A model generated the notes under the pieces. That model was given only the letters and a program-made list of their open reading frames with translations, was not told the DNA's origin and ran no database searches. A program made the position numbers and the translations under genes. A stretch of DNA of 53,030 nt from Capsaspora owczarzaki ATCC 30864 (lineage: Eukaryota; Opisthokonta; Filasterea), in contig NW_011887292.1 in NCBI RefSeq assembly GCF_000151315.2, positions 3,578,452 to 3,631,481 of the forward strand. The letters are read 5' to 3'. Position 1 is the first letter of the stretch, and every line of letters starts with the position of its first letter. Below, piece by piece: positions 9,060 through 20,060 of the stretch.

Positions 9060-11679
9060 ATGATTCGCAACAGCTGGATTGTGTGCCTGAGCGTTGCTTT
9101 GCTCGCTCTGTCGGCCGCTCAGCTTGTCGCTGGACTCGTCTCCGTCGCGACCATCTCAGGCCCGGTCAATGTGAACGAGGGCGATTCAAACACCTGGGTA
9201 AGAAAAAGCAATGGGATTGGTTTTTCCCCCGTTGTTTTGGAAATCGTTTAGTAACTGTGTCTCACACTGCCCCGACCACACTGGCACAACTCAGACCGTC
9301 TCCGTCACCAACGTCCCGGCTAACATGCTCCTCACGTACTCTTGGACGTTTGGCGACGGCACACACACGGGCATCATCAACAACACCAAGGTCGACAAGG
9401 TCTACGCTGTGCCAAACTCTGTCGCGGCCGGCACCGACGCGTCGTACACGATCCGCGTTTTTATCGAAAACACGCTGAAGGGCGGCAGCAACCCGACATT
9501 CCAAGTGTCGACCGAGATGAAGGTGCGTGTGCTCAACACCAACCCGGTCATCTCGAACATTCTGTCGTACGTGCGCGACGGTTCTACGCTTGTGCCGTAC
9601 AACGGCCAAGTTGCCGTGGGCACCAACTTCCAGTTCCAGGCGGAGGCATACGACGTGTCTGGCACGAATCTCCAGTACTCGTGGTTGTTTGGCGACTGCA
9701 CCAAGGGCGCTGCGGGCAAGTCGGAAGTCTACCACCAGTTCCACTTCCCTGGCGTGTTTACCATCACGCTGCAAGTCACCGACCCTTACGGCGGCTACAG
9801 CATCTCGTCCACGCAGGTCACCATCGACTGCTCGCCGCAAATCACCAACGGAACGGACGACTTCCTCAACAATGGCAACTGCCATCTGTACGGCAAGTGC
9901 ACCAAGATTTCTGCCGGCAACTTTACATGCCTGTGCGAGACTGGCTTTATGGGCGATGGCTTCACCTGCCAGCGCACCTTCAACCCTTGCCTTCCCGGCT
10001 ATGCGGGCTACCGCGACTGCGTGGTCAACCAGGGCAACCTCGAATGCATCCCCGAGACGCTTTCTGCAGGCATGTACACTGGTGGCTACCAGTGCTCGAC
10101 CTGCCGTCCTGGATTCTATCGCGCCAGCGGCGAGTGCCGAAAGATTGACAACCCGTGTGCATCGTTCGAATCTGAAGCGTCCGTCACCTGTCGTCAAGCG
10201 GATGGCGGGCGCGGCCTGACGTGCATTCCCGAGATTATCACCATCGGCGACGGTGTGCACGAGGCGCTCTTCACCGGCAAAGCGTCGTGCGGCGACACTT
10301 GCCCGCCTGGCTTTGTCGCCATCACGGATGCTGGCAACTCGCAGCTGTACTGCCAGGTCGTCATCAACCCGTGCAGCACTGGCAACTATGGCGCCGATAA
10401 CTGCACCGGTCTTGGCTACACGACTTGCGTGCCTGCGGTCACGCCGGACTCTGCTGGCTCGCTCTTCCCTCTGTACACTGGCGCGTACACTTGCGGCAAC
10501 GACGCGCAGTGCCAGCCTGGCTACACACTTACGCCCAACCGCCTCGCCTGCGTGCTCATCCCCAACCCTTGCCGTGTGCCATCCGCCGGCTACAGCGCCT
10601 GTGCGGCCCAAAACCGCGAGTGCTTCCCGGCATTCACGCTGGATGGAAGCGGAAACACCCTCTACCTCGGCGATAACAAGTACTCGTGTGGTGGTTGCGG
10701 CACTGGCTACATTGAAACGACTATTTACGATCCCGTGCTCCAGCGCAACCGCCAAGCGTGTGCAAAGCGCCCCAACCCCTGCGACAGTGGCCAGGCGGGC
10801 TCGCTGGATTGCTCCACGACCAGGCTTTGTCTGCCCGTTGCCGTGCCCAACACCAACTTGTACTCAGGCCAGTACGTTTGCGTGACCCCTGACACCCTGT
10901 CCTGCCCCGAGGGCTACGAAACATCGCGCGACGAATCGACCAACCACCTGGTCTGCGTCCCGACGGCTGCCTCGAACTCGGCTGCCACCTCCCGAAACAT
11001 TGGCATTGCTGTCGGTCTCGCCCTCTTGGCCCTGATTGTGGTCATCATCCTGTTTGTCATCTGGCGCCGCAAGCGTAGCACGCAAGCCAAGATTTCCTAC
11101 AACTACGCCCAGAAGCAAGAGTTTGAGCTGATGACTCGCCGCATGAAGCAAGGCGTTGGCAACCCCATGGCCGATGTCGAAGGCGCGGCGTTCGACAACC
11201 CGCTTGCCGACCACCACTCGGCTGGCACCTTTAACAACCCATTGAACCCGATGAGCGCCGCCAGCGTGGACGCCTCCGCTGGTCAGCACGTGTACAACAA
11301 CAGCACGCTCTCTGCCGCCACCGCGCTCTCGATCGCCGCCACAAAGCGCACGACGACGGCGCGCCCGAGCACTGTCGTGATGCGCGAGGACGTTGATTTG
11401 AGCCGCTTGACGGACAAGGAGCTCATGCAGATTGAAAACCCTCTCTACATGACCGAGGAGGAATCCGACTTCTCCAACCCCCTGGCGCGTTCTGCCACCC
11501 TCACGGCCAAGAAGCGTCGCCCCGACGGTGCTGGCCCCTCTTCGGGTGGCATCATTTCGGCCAGCGATCTCATGGCGAAAGGCGGCAACGTTCAAGCATT
11601 TTCTTCCCACGGCGACAACCCGCTCTCCCACGCCAGCGACGATGGTGACTTTTCCAATCCCCTCCGAGCGGGCCGTTAA
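9060..11679 (+). CDS. Single-pass receptor: PKD-like domains, EGF and Cys-rich repeats, NPL-motif tail
   Basis: Probable cell-surface adhesion or signalling receptor of 840 residues; exons 9060-9197 and 9295-11679 join in phase 0. Residues 1-24 are a signal peptide. Two PKD-like modules follow (core motifs SWTFGDGT and SWLFGDCT, the second ending FTITLQVTDPYGG), then an EGF-like unit (CLCETGFMGDGFTC). Five Cys-rich repeats of about 60-70 residues come next, each opening with NPC and ending in a C-x-x-GY/F-like turn. The transmembrane helix is at about 614-636, followed by RRKR. The cytoplasmic tail has eight NPL/NPM motifs, at residues 669, 681, 694, 697, 761, 774, 821 and 834; the one at 761-764 is NPLY, an NPxY signal. 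No kinase or other catalytic domain is present. The Cys-rich repeat is not one I can name. Confidence 0.85.
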
Positions 11680-12553
11680 GTAGGTTGTTGACCTCGAGGA
11701 CGAAGCCGAACGTCGAGATGACGATGTGGTTTTAGTTTCCTTGTTTTTTTTTTCTTCTTGTTTTGCTTTTCTAAGGCCTGTGTTTTGTTACTTTTTTGAT
11801 TGTGTGCTGCAGCAGCACATTACCTTGCTTTTGATCTTTGATCAAATGTTGGTTTCCTGATAATGCTTTTTTTGTTGGTTTGTTTTGCGCTTGTTTTTTT
11901 TTTTGTCTTTTTGATGGTGGACTTGGACACCACGAACTTGTTAATGACCCCCCCCCTTCGATTTTGACCCTGCTGTTGTGATTGTGTGCACCTGTTGCCC
12001 TAATTACACTTTCTTTTGTTGCTGCTTGCGATTTGTCCTTCGGGCGTGGCTAGTTGAAGATGTAGATTCGTTGCATCCGCATTCCCAACCTGTTTTGTGA
12101 TCGTGCTGGTGCTGAATCAAGCCGGTGCTGAATCAAGCGAGTAAGTGCCATGACAAACTCGAATGGATGGCCAAGGGAGATAGGAGGACGGTGCACTCAA
12201 ACACATCAGTCCGCACACAAGTGAAAAAAGCACTAGCTTTCATTGAAACTTTACAACGCAGCCGAGACAAACGCAGGAAACAAGTACACCAAGCAGGAAT
12301 CAAGCACCCCCCCCCCCAAAAAAAAAACCAGGAACAAACAAACAGCAAACACCCACTGCACAGCGCGCACGAACACGACCGAAAATCAACGCCTACAGAG
12401 ACAGTTGGCCACATATTGGCCGAAACGGTACCGAAGGAAGAACAGCCAGAACGAACACAAATATCAGAAACCCCAGTAACGAACAAGCGCATGAACAGAA
12501 ATGAAAGAATTAAAAAAAAAAAACAAAGCAAAAGAAAAGAAAAGAAACAACGT
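11680..12553. other. Convergent 3' region between receptor and zinc-finger genes
   Basis: This 874 bp stretch lies between two stop codons facing each other and holds both 3' UTRs. It contains T runs at 11746-11755 and 11897-11905, a C run at 11948-11956, and a poly-C/poly-A run at 12308-12326. A short duplication, GCTGAATCAAGC, occurs twice at 12111-12138. Open frames here lack any recognisable domain. I see no gene. Confidence 0.55.
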
Positions 12554-13682
12554 TTAAATGCGCTCAATCTTGTCCTTGACGACGACTGGGTTGTCCTTGG
12601 CAATCATTTCACGACCTGCAGTCTTGTAGTCGAAATTACAGTTGTGTTTGTCCGAATAGCGGTGGAGACCACAAAATAGGCCTCCACACCGGCACTTAAA
12701 TCCAGCCAGACCAACGCGTTTCGAGCATTCGAGGCACCGATTAGAGCTCTTGGAGGGCGACGACGACAACATATCCATATTGCTGCTTCCTGCGGGGGCC
12801 GAGGTCGACAACATGTTCATCATGGCCGTGTTTGGGCTCGTTGAAAGAGGCGATTGTGACATTGGCGAGGCGTTCGACGCCGGAGACACGGACATGCTAG
12901 AGACACGGGCACCAGGGATTGCCATTGGTGCTGTACAGATAGAAAGCCAAGCCAAAGAAAAAAAAACAAAACAAAAAAACAAGGGAGGGGGAGAAGAGGT
13001 AACAGACGGAGGTGAGCCTCATTGAGAACTGGAACAAAACCACAAACGAAGGAGCGAGCAAACAAAGGAGCGAATACGGAACAAACACGCCCCGCGCGCA
13101 CTGCAAAAGTACAACTTGAATGTCTCCACATTTGGGAGCATCGGGGGTGTGTGTGGGAGTGTTGAGCGGGGACGGTCGACCAGAGCAACAACCGAGTGTC
13201 GCGTCATCAGCGGTTTGGAAACAAAAAAAAAAAAAAAAAAAGTCGAAAAAAAAAAGAAAAAAAAAAAAAAAGTCCAAAAAGCCAGAAAAAGAGAGAAGGC
13301 GGGCAAGCAAAGCAAGGCAAGCAAAAAGAGAGAGCGCGGGGGAGACGATGATGGACGACGAGAGGGTGTGGAATGACGACCCAGCGAGTGTGGAGACGCA
13401 AGGGGAAATGGCAACGCGGAAGCACCAACAGCATCGACTCGGCTGAACAGCCAGAACAGATGACGCGGTGCGCCCAAAAAAAAAAAAAAAAAAAAAAAAA
13501 GCAGCCGACCCTTTTTTTTTTCTTGCTGTTTTCGTTTGGTTGCTGGAGGTGTGGCTGCTCCTCAGCGCTACAAGATGAAAGACACTCATCTTGCACAACA
13601 AGCAGAAGCAAGGCTAGCGGCGGATGGCAGGGAGGGCACAACGCTCTCTCCAAAACAACAAGGGCAATCATTGCTTAAAAAC

Positions 13683-13716
<34 letters not shown>

Positions 13717-14100
13717 GGGCAGCCCCTCATGACAATGCTACCGTGGATGCAAAGGGCGTGCAGGCCTCGGGGGGTTGCGTGCGGGGATGCGCAGGCGTGC
13801 GCGAGAGCCACAATCGCGCCTCTACACCCTCTCGCTGGGAGCCCGCAAAACACACGACTCGCGCCAAACAACGCCAACAGGATAAGAAGGAAAAAAAAAA
13901 AAAAGAGGAAAAGAAGAAGAAGAAGGAAAAATCGACTCACCGCTTTGTGCTAGTGGCTTGAGGGGCGCTGCCTGTGCCTGTGCTTTGCTCTGCTGCTCCT
14001 TGAAGCACTTGGAGCACATGTTGTTAAAGTTGGCGTTGCCGAAGAAGCCGCAGCCGTTCGCGCACAGCGTTGATTGCATGTCTCGATTCGAGGCGTCCAT
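12554..14100 (-). CDS. A20/AN1 zinc-finger protein (ZFAND5/6 type), 2 exons
   Basis: Stress-associated, probably ubiquitin-binding protein of 178 residues. Exons are 14100-13941 and 12930-12554, joined in phase 1 with donor GTGAGT and acceptor TACAG. Residues 13-32 form the A20 finger (CANGCGFF, then MCSKCF), with Cys at 13, 17, 29 and 32. A Ser/Met/Pro-rich linker follows, and then the AN1 finger with [25 protein letters not shown] and a closing HNC. The protein ends DKIERI, as is common in the family. The 1,010 bp intron carries A and T runs of 25-29 bases. A possible acceptor (gccactag) lies 12 bases upstream of the ATG, so a 5' UTR intron is likely. The two-finger order is diagnostic of the ZFAND5/6 (plant SAP) family; the substrate is not predictable. 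Confidence 0.9.
12931..13940 (-). repeat. Large zinc-finger gene intron rich in A/T homopolymers
   Basis: The intron holds A runs at 13222-13240, 13258-13272 and 13476-13500 and a 29-base T run at 13686-13714 (plus-strand reading). It resembles the citrate carrier's first intron in size and content. The open frames inside it are homopolymer-driven, and no nested gene is supported. Confidence 0.75.
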
Positions 14101-14713
14101 GGAAGAAGAAAAACTAGTGGCTTGAAAAAAATACGAAAAATAAAACAAAATAGAAAAAGAAAAAAAGCAGCGAACAAAAAGTGAGACTGAAACGGCGAAA
14201 ATCCTCCCCAAAAAAGAAGAAGACAACGAGGCAATAAGACATCATGCTGCTGCTACATCGCCAACCACCACCACCACCACTCACAATAGAGTAAAGAAAC
14301 CGAGTGGTGCGCAGAACTCGGTGGTGAAAAGGCTCTGGATTTGGTACGAGTGAAAGTAGACATTTGTTGTCATCGGCCGACGACCAAAGCGAGAGAATGA
14401 TGTCACGCGCTTGACCACGATGCAAGGACGAGCTCGCCACGATAGCACCAATAGTTTGCAAAAAAGAACAATGCTTATCGTATTCGTTGTCGAGAACAAA
14501 CAGCGGAGGGAAAAAAAAAAAAAAAAAACCGACACAGCGAAATAGATCATTTCTGCTTTCGATCAGCTCCACAACTTGCTCCGGCTCTGGGAAATACATC
14601 GCAATGCTGTTCGCACATGCACTCTCAGTCAAAGCTCACGCAGTTTATTTTTTCTATGAATCGCGTTACCAACAAAAACACTCAAATTGTCAAATTGTAC
14701 AGGACATTGTTTT
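14101..14713. other. Spacer: 5' region of zinc-finger gene and 3' region of reductase gene
   Basis: This 613 bp stretch lies between two minus-strand genes. Near 14101-14230 it probably holds a 5' UTR and its intron. It also has a CCA repeat at about 14262-14280 and an A run at 14511-14528. No coding region with a recognisable domain was found. Confidence 0.5.
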
Positions 14714-15859
14714 TTAAAACTTGAGGAACTGCTCGGCAGTGAAACCAAGCTTCTCGAGATTGGGAATGCAGGCAAAGTTGATCATGGGCGGAGGTCCGCA
14801 CATGAGAATTTGAGCGTCGGGGGTGGCTGCGGGGAGATGCTCGGCAATCATGTCGGCGTTGATAAAGCCCTCAGAGAACTTCCAGCCGGCGGGGGCCTTG
14901 TCGAGCGTGTACCAGACCTTGAAGCGGGTCGGGTGGTCGCGGGCGTACTGTTCAAGCATGTCGCGCACGAGAATGTCGTTCTCGGTCTGGTTGGCAAACA
15001 GCAGTGACAATGTGGTCGTGTCCTTGGGGTTTTTGAGGACGGCAGCAATAACCTGGAGCATGGGGGTGATGCCCGTGCCGCCAGCAATCAGACCGAAATG
15101 CTTGGCCTGGCGGAACGCCTCGGGCTTGTTAATTTCGCAGACCGAGAGACGGCCGTTGCCCTGGTAGGTGATGCGGCCCTTGGGTCCAATCACATCAACG
15201 GTATCGCCGATGCGCAGGCCCTCGAGGTACTGCGACATCTTGCCGCCTTCCGGGAACTTGGGGTGCACGTTCTTAAAGTAAACCTTGACCACGAGCTCAA
15301 AGTAGCCGAGGTCGTCGTCCGACGAGGTTGGCGTGTACGGGCGAACGACGAGCTGGTCGCCAATGTTGGCGCTCAGGTTCATGTGCTTGCCAATCGGCAG
15401 CCCCAGGACGTGCTCGGGCGACTGCAGCGCAAAGCGGAAACGGCGTGTGTCGTGGCTAATGTGCTCCTTCTTGACGAGCTTGAAGGCAATCTTGTTCTCC
15501 GGGTCGAGGGCAATCAGTCGGCCTTCAGCAGTCACACGGGGATGTCCAGGGCTCAGCTTTGGGGGCGCCTGGCCAGCCGCGGCCGAGGCGACTTCCGTGT
15601 TGGTCGCCGTGGCAGTGGAAGTGGAAGAAGCAGCAGCAGCGCCGCTGTTCACGAACGGGCACGAGGCGGCCGCTCCACGCGAGTTGCCAGATCCAGGCGC
15701 ACCACCGCCGCCCATCTTCTGGGCCACCATCCAGGTGAAGGCGATTGCTGCGACCGCCAGAATGTAGCTCGAGTTTGACTGTACACAGTGTAAAGTTGAG
15801 TGAGCATTGGGTTTGACTTTCCCGCCCCCAACTGCTGCAGCTGTGTTCAAAGGGCTCAT
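14714..15859 (-). CDS. CYB5R: NADH-cytochrome b5 reductase, membrane-anchored
   Basis: FAD enzyme passing electrons from NADH to cytochrome b5 for desaturation, sterol and related membrane reactions. It is one uninterrupted frame of 381 residues. An N-terminal hydrophobic helix (ILAVAAIAFTWMVA) anchors it to ER or outer mitochondrial membrane; an Ala/Ser/Gly-rich linker to about residue 100 makes it longer than the usual 300. The FAD domain has RPYTPTSS near residue 170 and GKHMNLS; the NAD domain has GGTGITPMLQVI near 257 and CGPPPMI near 355. It ends LEKLGFTAEQFLKF, the typical family end. A 39-base GT...AG segment early in the gene could be removed in frame, but it is too short for a normal intron, so I kept it as coding. 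Upstream lies a GTGAA repeat at 15888-15911. Confidence 0.93.
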   Translation of the reverse strand: MSPLNTAAAVGGGKVKPNAHSTLHCVQSNSSYILAVAAIAFTWMVAQKMGGGGAPGSGNSRGAAASCPFVNSGAAAASSTSTATATNTEVASAAAGQAPPKLSPGHPRVTAEGRLIALDPENKIAFKLVKKEHISHDTRRFRFALQSPEHVLGLPIGKHMNLSANIGDQLVVRPYTPTSSDDDLGYFELVVKVYFKNVHPKFPEGGKMSQYLEGLRIGDTVDVIGPKGRITYQGNGRLSVCEINKPEAFRQAKHFGLIAGGTGITPMLQVIAAVLKNPKDTTTLSLLFANQTENDILVRDMLEQYARDHPTRFKVWYTLDKAPAGWKFSEGFINADMIAEHLPAATPDAQILMCGPPPMINFACIPNLEKLGFTAEQFLKF

Positions 15860-17271
15860 TTTGACCGGCGATGACCGAGCATGACATGTGAAGTGAAGTG
15901 AAGTGAAGTGAGAAAGAAGCGCGAGAAAGCAGAATGGAAAATAAGCCGAACCCCAACAAACAAAAAAAAAAAAAAAAAAATCGAGCGAGTTCCGAGCGAG
16001 GTAACAAACTGTAAGCGATGGTGGAGTGTGGTTTTGAGTGGGAGCACCGTAGCGAGGTGTGAGAATGCCGTCGAAAAGGGGGAGAGGGAGCGAGAGAGAG
16101 AGGGAGAGAGCGAGAGAGGGAGAGGGGCGAGAATGGGAAGAACGGAAGCGAACGTGGCAGCGCGTGGCTCAAGTCACCCCATTTCGCAGCGCTGTGAGAA
16201 ACGCAAGAGGGAGAAGGACGGAGAGAGGGAGACGGAGAGAGAGAGTTGGGGAGGGAACGAAGACCACAGGATAGCATAACGAATACACTCAAAAAGCCCC
16301 CCCCCTGACTCGGTGGAAGGAGGTGCAGCAAAGTGGGAAATGGAGAAGAGGGCAAAAAGCTGACGCGCGCGGGAACGACCAAAGCATGAGGTTCGCCCTT
16401 CTTCTTCACTGCCCAGCGGAATAAGCGCACGACGCAAAGTGCAAGCATGGAATCAACAAATAGAGCGGGTGGTGGGTTCAAACACGTTACTTGGAGCAGT
16501 CCAATGAAGGAATCCATCTTTGTTGTATGAAAATGGAGTGATTTTTGGAGTTGCCGCTCTTTTTGGTTTCTTGTGCATGTTTGTTGCTGTTCGATTTCCG
16601 TCATTCAATCCAGCATTCAATCCAACCATAAAAATACAACGCGTGCCATGGAATAAATTAATGCAAGACAAGAGAAAAAAAACCCCTGAAAAACTCGGAG
16701 AATTCTCGTCCCAAAATGACAGGTTGAAAGATGACGGAATTGGGCGGGAAGCTCACGCATCGCTGGCCACCTTCCCCATCGTCACCGCGTTGCGAGCGTC
16801 CGATGGCACAAGGGCGCGCGCACACCTGTAGCTGCGCGCGTTCTTTGATGGCCTTGTGCTTGGGTGGGGAAAGCCGTTCGATTCTTTGAAAGTGTGTGGC
16901 TCGCGCCTCTGAAACAACCACAAGATCAAACTCGTTGCTGCTTGTTGGCGAACGAATGCGAACACTTGGATGTCATTCTAGCGTTAAAGTCAACCCACAA
17001 AAAACCCAACAAAGAATACCAAAAAAGACCAAAGTGCAAACCAAACCAAAGAAAACAACATCAGCGCTCTTTTGATGGAGAAATCAAAAAGGCAGGTGGA
17101 ATGTCCCAGCTTCGGGGAACACGTACGATCGCGACTCGTTTTCGAACGAGGGTGCGAGACATTTGGATGTTCACAACCAAACCCCGGGGAAGGTCTGAGA
17201 CACAGCAGTCAACCAAATGCCCGTGAGGGCGCATCCTCGTCAGAACTGGCGTTGCTGCCAGCAAACCGGCG
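15860..17271. other. 1.4 kb gene-poor spacer upstream of the reductase gene
   Basis: This holds the reductase promoter on the minus strand. It shows a GTGAA repeat at 15888-15911, an A run at 15962-15979 and a GAGAGA-rich tract at 16075-16130 and 16205-16245. A plus-strand frame at about 16520-16831 includes a hydrophobic stretch, but its codon use is AT-rich, unlike the real genes here. I see no convincing gene. An RNA gene cannot be excluded by eye. Confidence 0.45.
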
Positions 17272-17920
17272 ATGGACGTGGGTCACCAGAAACCTTTAGC
17301 ATCCAACGCGTTTCGAGACGCTTGGTACTCTATATTGCTAGTTGGAACGGGCTCACTTGCTGCGGGAGACCTAAGTGCAATGCAGGGAGTGTCGACTCTT
17401 TTGGGGTCGGCAAAACTCAATTCAGACTACTCTCCATATCTGCCTTTCCCTCCATCCATCAGAGACTCTGATTCCTATGTTTTCGGGTTTGTTTGTCTAG
17501 GTCTTGTTTGCGTATCGCTTTGCTTGGGGGCTTTATTTTTGTGTGGTTGGCTTTTTTCGTGATTTTTGGCCTTCGAGCTGCGTCCGTTCGGTTGCCTTGC
17601 AGTGGGGTTGGATTTTGTGCAAACGCACGACCAGCAGCATCTTGTTGGCGGTGGGTTGGTTGTTTGAGGGGCCGAGTTGCGCTTGTCGAAGCGTCTGAGC
17701 TGGCTTTTTCTCGTTTTTGAACCTTTTTGAACCTTTTTTGATCCTTTTTGAACCTTTTTGAACCTTTTTGACCTGTTTGACCTTTTTGATTTCAGGCGTT
17801 GCTCGACTGTCTGAGTTATGGATTGATGTGTTCGACTCGGGGGATCGACGCGCACGCTGGCAGCCAGGGACTCGGTGGAGGCCTGATGCGCCGTTTGTGC
17901 GAGATGCGCCAGTGTTATGA
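17272..17920 (+). CDS. Doubtful small two-exon gene, 117 residues
   Basis: Exon 1 (17272-17500) opens at an ATG and reads MDVGHQKPLASNAFRDAW..., with a mildly hydrophobic segment. Exon 2 (17796-17920) follows the acceptor gatttcag and reads VARLSELWIDVFDSG and then a Trp/Arg/Pro-rich end. The phase 1 join is open throughout. The donor (CTAG/GTCTTG) is weak, other donors give other frames, and I recognise no domain. The intron would contain the decamer repeat at 17713-17790. Exon 2 may instead be a non-coding transcript end. Support is weak; RNA data would settle it. Confidence 0.22.
17713..17790. repeat. Imperfect tandem decamer (aacctttttg)n
   Basis: About seven imperfect copies of a 10-base unit, aacctttttg with variants atcctttttg and acctgtttg, run head to tail. 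They stop just before a splice-acceptor-like gatttcag. No similar array is seen elsewhere in the window. Confidence 0.8.
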
Positions 17921-18031
17921 TCAGACTGTTCTCATCCTATGTACACATCAATACAATACATAAATCTTTGATGGTTGCCGTTTTCGTGTTCATGATTCTA
18001 AGCGCTTTGGAACCAGTCTTCATTTCACACC

Positions 18032-18224
18032 ATGACCCAGGTGCAATCCAGCCGCCCGTCGCAGTACGACCCGAATCAGGATCCTGAAGAGGCTGCCAAG
18101 TTGCAGCAGTCGCTGCGTGCATACAATCGCAGAGCTCTCGACATGGAACGTACGTGCCGAGAGCAAGATGGAGTGTGGATTTGCATTGGGGGTGGAGGTG
18201 CAGCACCGACCATCACCCATCCAC

Positions 18225-18259
<35 letters not shown>

Positions 18260-19973
18260 AACACACACCCAACCACCATCCATGTACAACGTCAACAGCG
18301 GGCGTTTTGGTTTAGGCGTGTTGCTTGGTGGTTTTTTGGTTTTCGCGCCAAAACTGAAGCGCGGTTTTTTTTTTGGCGCTTTTTCGCCTTTCTTGATTTG
18401 GCCTGCACGATTGGCTTGGTTGGAAGGCGGACTGTCCAGACGAGGAAAAACACTGCAATGCTCAGTGTACACACATGCGCCTACACACACAGACTCGGCC
18501 TTCCACTTGGTTTTCAGCCGCATCTCTGCAGAGCGCACAATGTGTGTTTTTTTTATTCATTTCCGCTCAACCTCATCCTTCTCTTCTGCGTTTGCTCTGC
18601 CCTTTGTACGATGTGCGGTTGGAATACCAGAGTCGACGAGCGACAGCTCAAGTGTCTCGACGCTTGAAGCGGCCCAGCAAGTGCGCCAGTTCCTCGATGA
18701 GCTGGATCTCTCCAATCCCGACTCTGTGTCCTCCAGAATCCACCAGCCAGCCGAGGCCATCATGGAGGCGGAGGCGATCTGCGCTGTCGTCCGATCATCG
18801 CGCGCCATCAGCAGAAACCTGCCCACTGGCCTGACGCGGAGGCTGACCGAGGGAGACTTTCTCGCCAAGGTTGTCACTTTCATGAGCCCTCAAGGCTCGT
18901 TCCATGTCAATGCTGCCGGCGGCGGCGATGACGATGATGATGACGATGTGCCCTCGCAGCAATCCAATGCCAACACACTCGACTGGACTCGGCTCGGCTC
19001 TGCAGCCGCACCTGTTTTCCGTCGCGTCCCTGCCATGCGTGTGCTCCATGGCCCGCTGTCGATCATTCCGCCCGTTCGCAAAGTCATCAATCGAGCTCGT
19101 GCGAGCCGCGATCCTGACGAGAAGCCACACACAACCAAAGTGGTGCGTATTGAAAGCGGCGCGAGTTTGCTGACAAGGGACAGACAGAAAAGTTCTGGCC
19201 ACCTGAAGAAAGACATTCTCACTTGGTTGGTTTTCTTTTTTTTTTGGCAGGTCGATTCAACTTCATTGGTCAAGTCCGAGGAAACAGACATCCGCTCGCG
19301 CGAACTTTTGGCTATTTTGCGGGGACTGGAAGAAGTGAACGTCTTCAAGTTTGTGTTGAATCCAGCGTCGTTTTCTCAGTCTGTTGAAAATCTATTCTAC
19401 CTCGCCTTCCTGGTTCGCGATGGGCATGTGGAAGTGTTCTTTGATGAAGCGACCTCGATGCCGATGGTTGGTACGTGATGCTCCCCCCCCCATTTTTTTG
19501 AGGCAGCAAGTCGCTTGGCCCATCTCCTCGCGCTCATTTGACCCCGACCTTTTCTGCACTGATTTGGATGCTACGCAGCGGCTGCTGGTGCGTTGGATGA
19601 GGATGCGGCTACCAACGGTACCGATAATAGTAGCGGGCAATTCTTGTTTTCTCTGAACATGAAAACGTGGAAGGTATGTCTGAGTGCAACTGCATCTTTG
19701 GGTGTGTGTTAAAACGTTGGACGCTCAATTGTAGCCCCCCCTTCTCGTGTTCTGTTTTGGCCTCAGGATTTGATCGAGGCTTTCGACATCCGCGAGTCGA
19801 TGATTCCGACGCGCACTGCCCAGGAAGGCACCGAGACCGCAGCCGCCACTTTGAGCTCATCCCAGGCGAGCTCGTCTCGAGCGAGCGCGTCCAACGCGAG
19901 TTCCTCCAAGGCAAGCACGTCCCGAGCCTCTTCCAAGAGGAGAGCACCAGACACTGACGACGAAGACGATTAG
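18032..19973 (+). CDS. NSE4: SMC5/6 complex kleisin subunit Nse4, 5 exons
   Basis: Nse4 is the kleisin that bridges the Smc5 and Smc6 heads in DNA repair and chromosome maintenance. Exons 18032-18149, 18631-19142, 19251-19470, 19579-19673 and 19767-19973 give 383 residues; all phases agree. Exon 1 carries an N-terminal helix with RAYNRRALDMER. The C-terminal winged-helix region is the best marker: FKFVLNPASFSQSVENLFYL, then VRDGHVEV, then QFLFSLNMKTWKDLIEAF, matching the family's NPxSFxQTVEN and FIFSL patterns. An Asp run (residues about 131-137) and an Ala/Ser tail ending in KRRAPDTDDEDD are low-complexity. Intron 1 contains a (CA)n repeat at 18222-18270. The stop lies only 87 bp from the stop of the convergent HDHD5 gene. 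Confidence 0.9.
18222..18270. repeat. (CA)n microsatellite in NSE4 intron 1
   Basis: A run of CA dinucleotides with a few TA and CAA breaks lies wholly inside the first NSE4 intron. Confidence 0.9.
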
Positions 19974-20060
19974 AATACAATGTAGTGTGCTCAATTGCGT
20001 TATTGTTTGCCGAATTAATTTATTTGTAAAATCGCCATGTTGCAAAAAACCTTGACTCGT

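Noticed and set aside
9262-10755. 497-codon minus-strand open frame opposite the receptor
   Set aside because: Antisense shadow of the Cys-repeat region, explained by codon bias.
15780-15825. Possible 39-base intron near the reductase start
   Set aside because: GT and AG ends exist and frame is kept either way, but it is shorter than any plausible spliceosomal intron; treated as coding.
16520-16831. Plus-strand frame with a hydrophobic helix
   Set aside because: AT-rich codon use unlike local genes, no splice partners, lies in the likely reductase promoter region.
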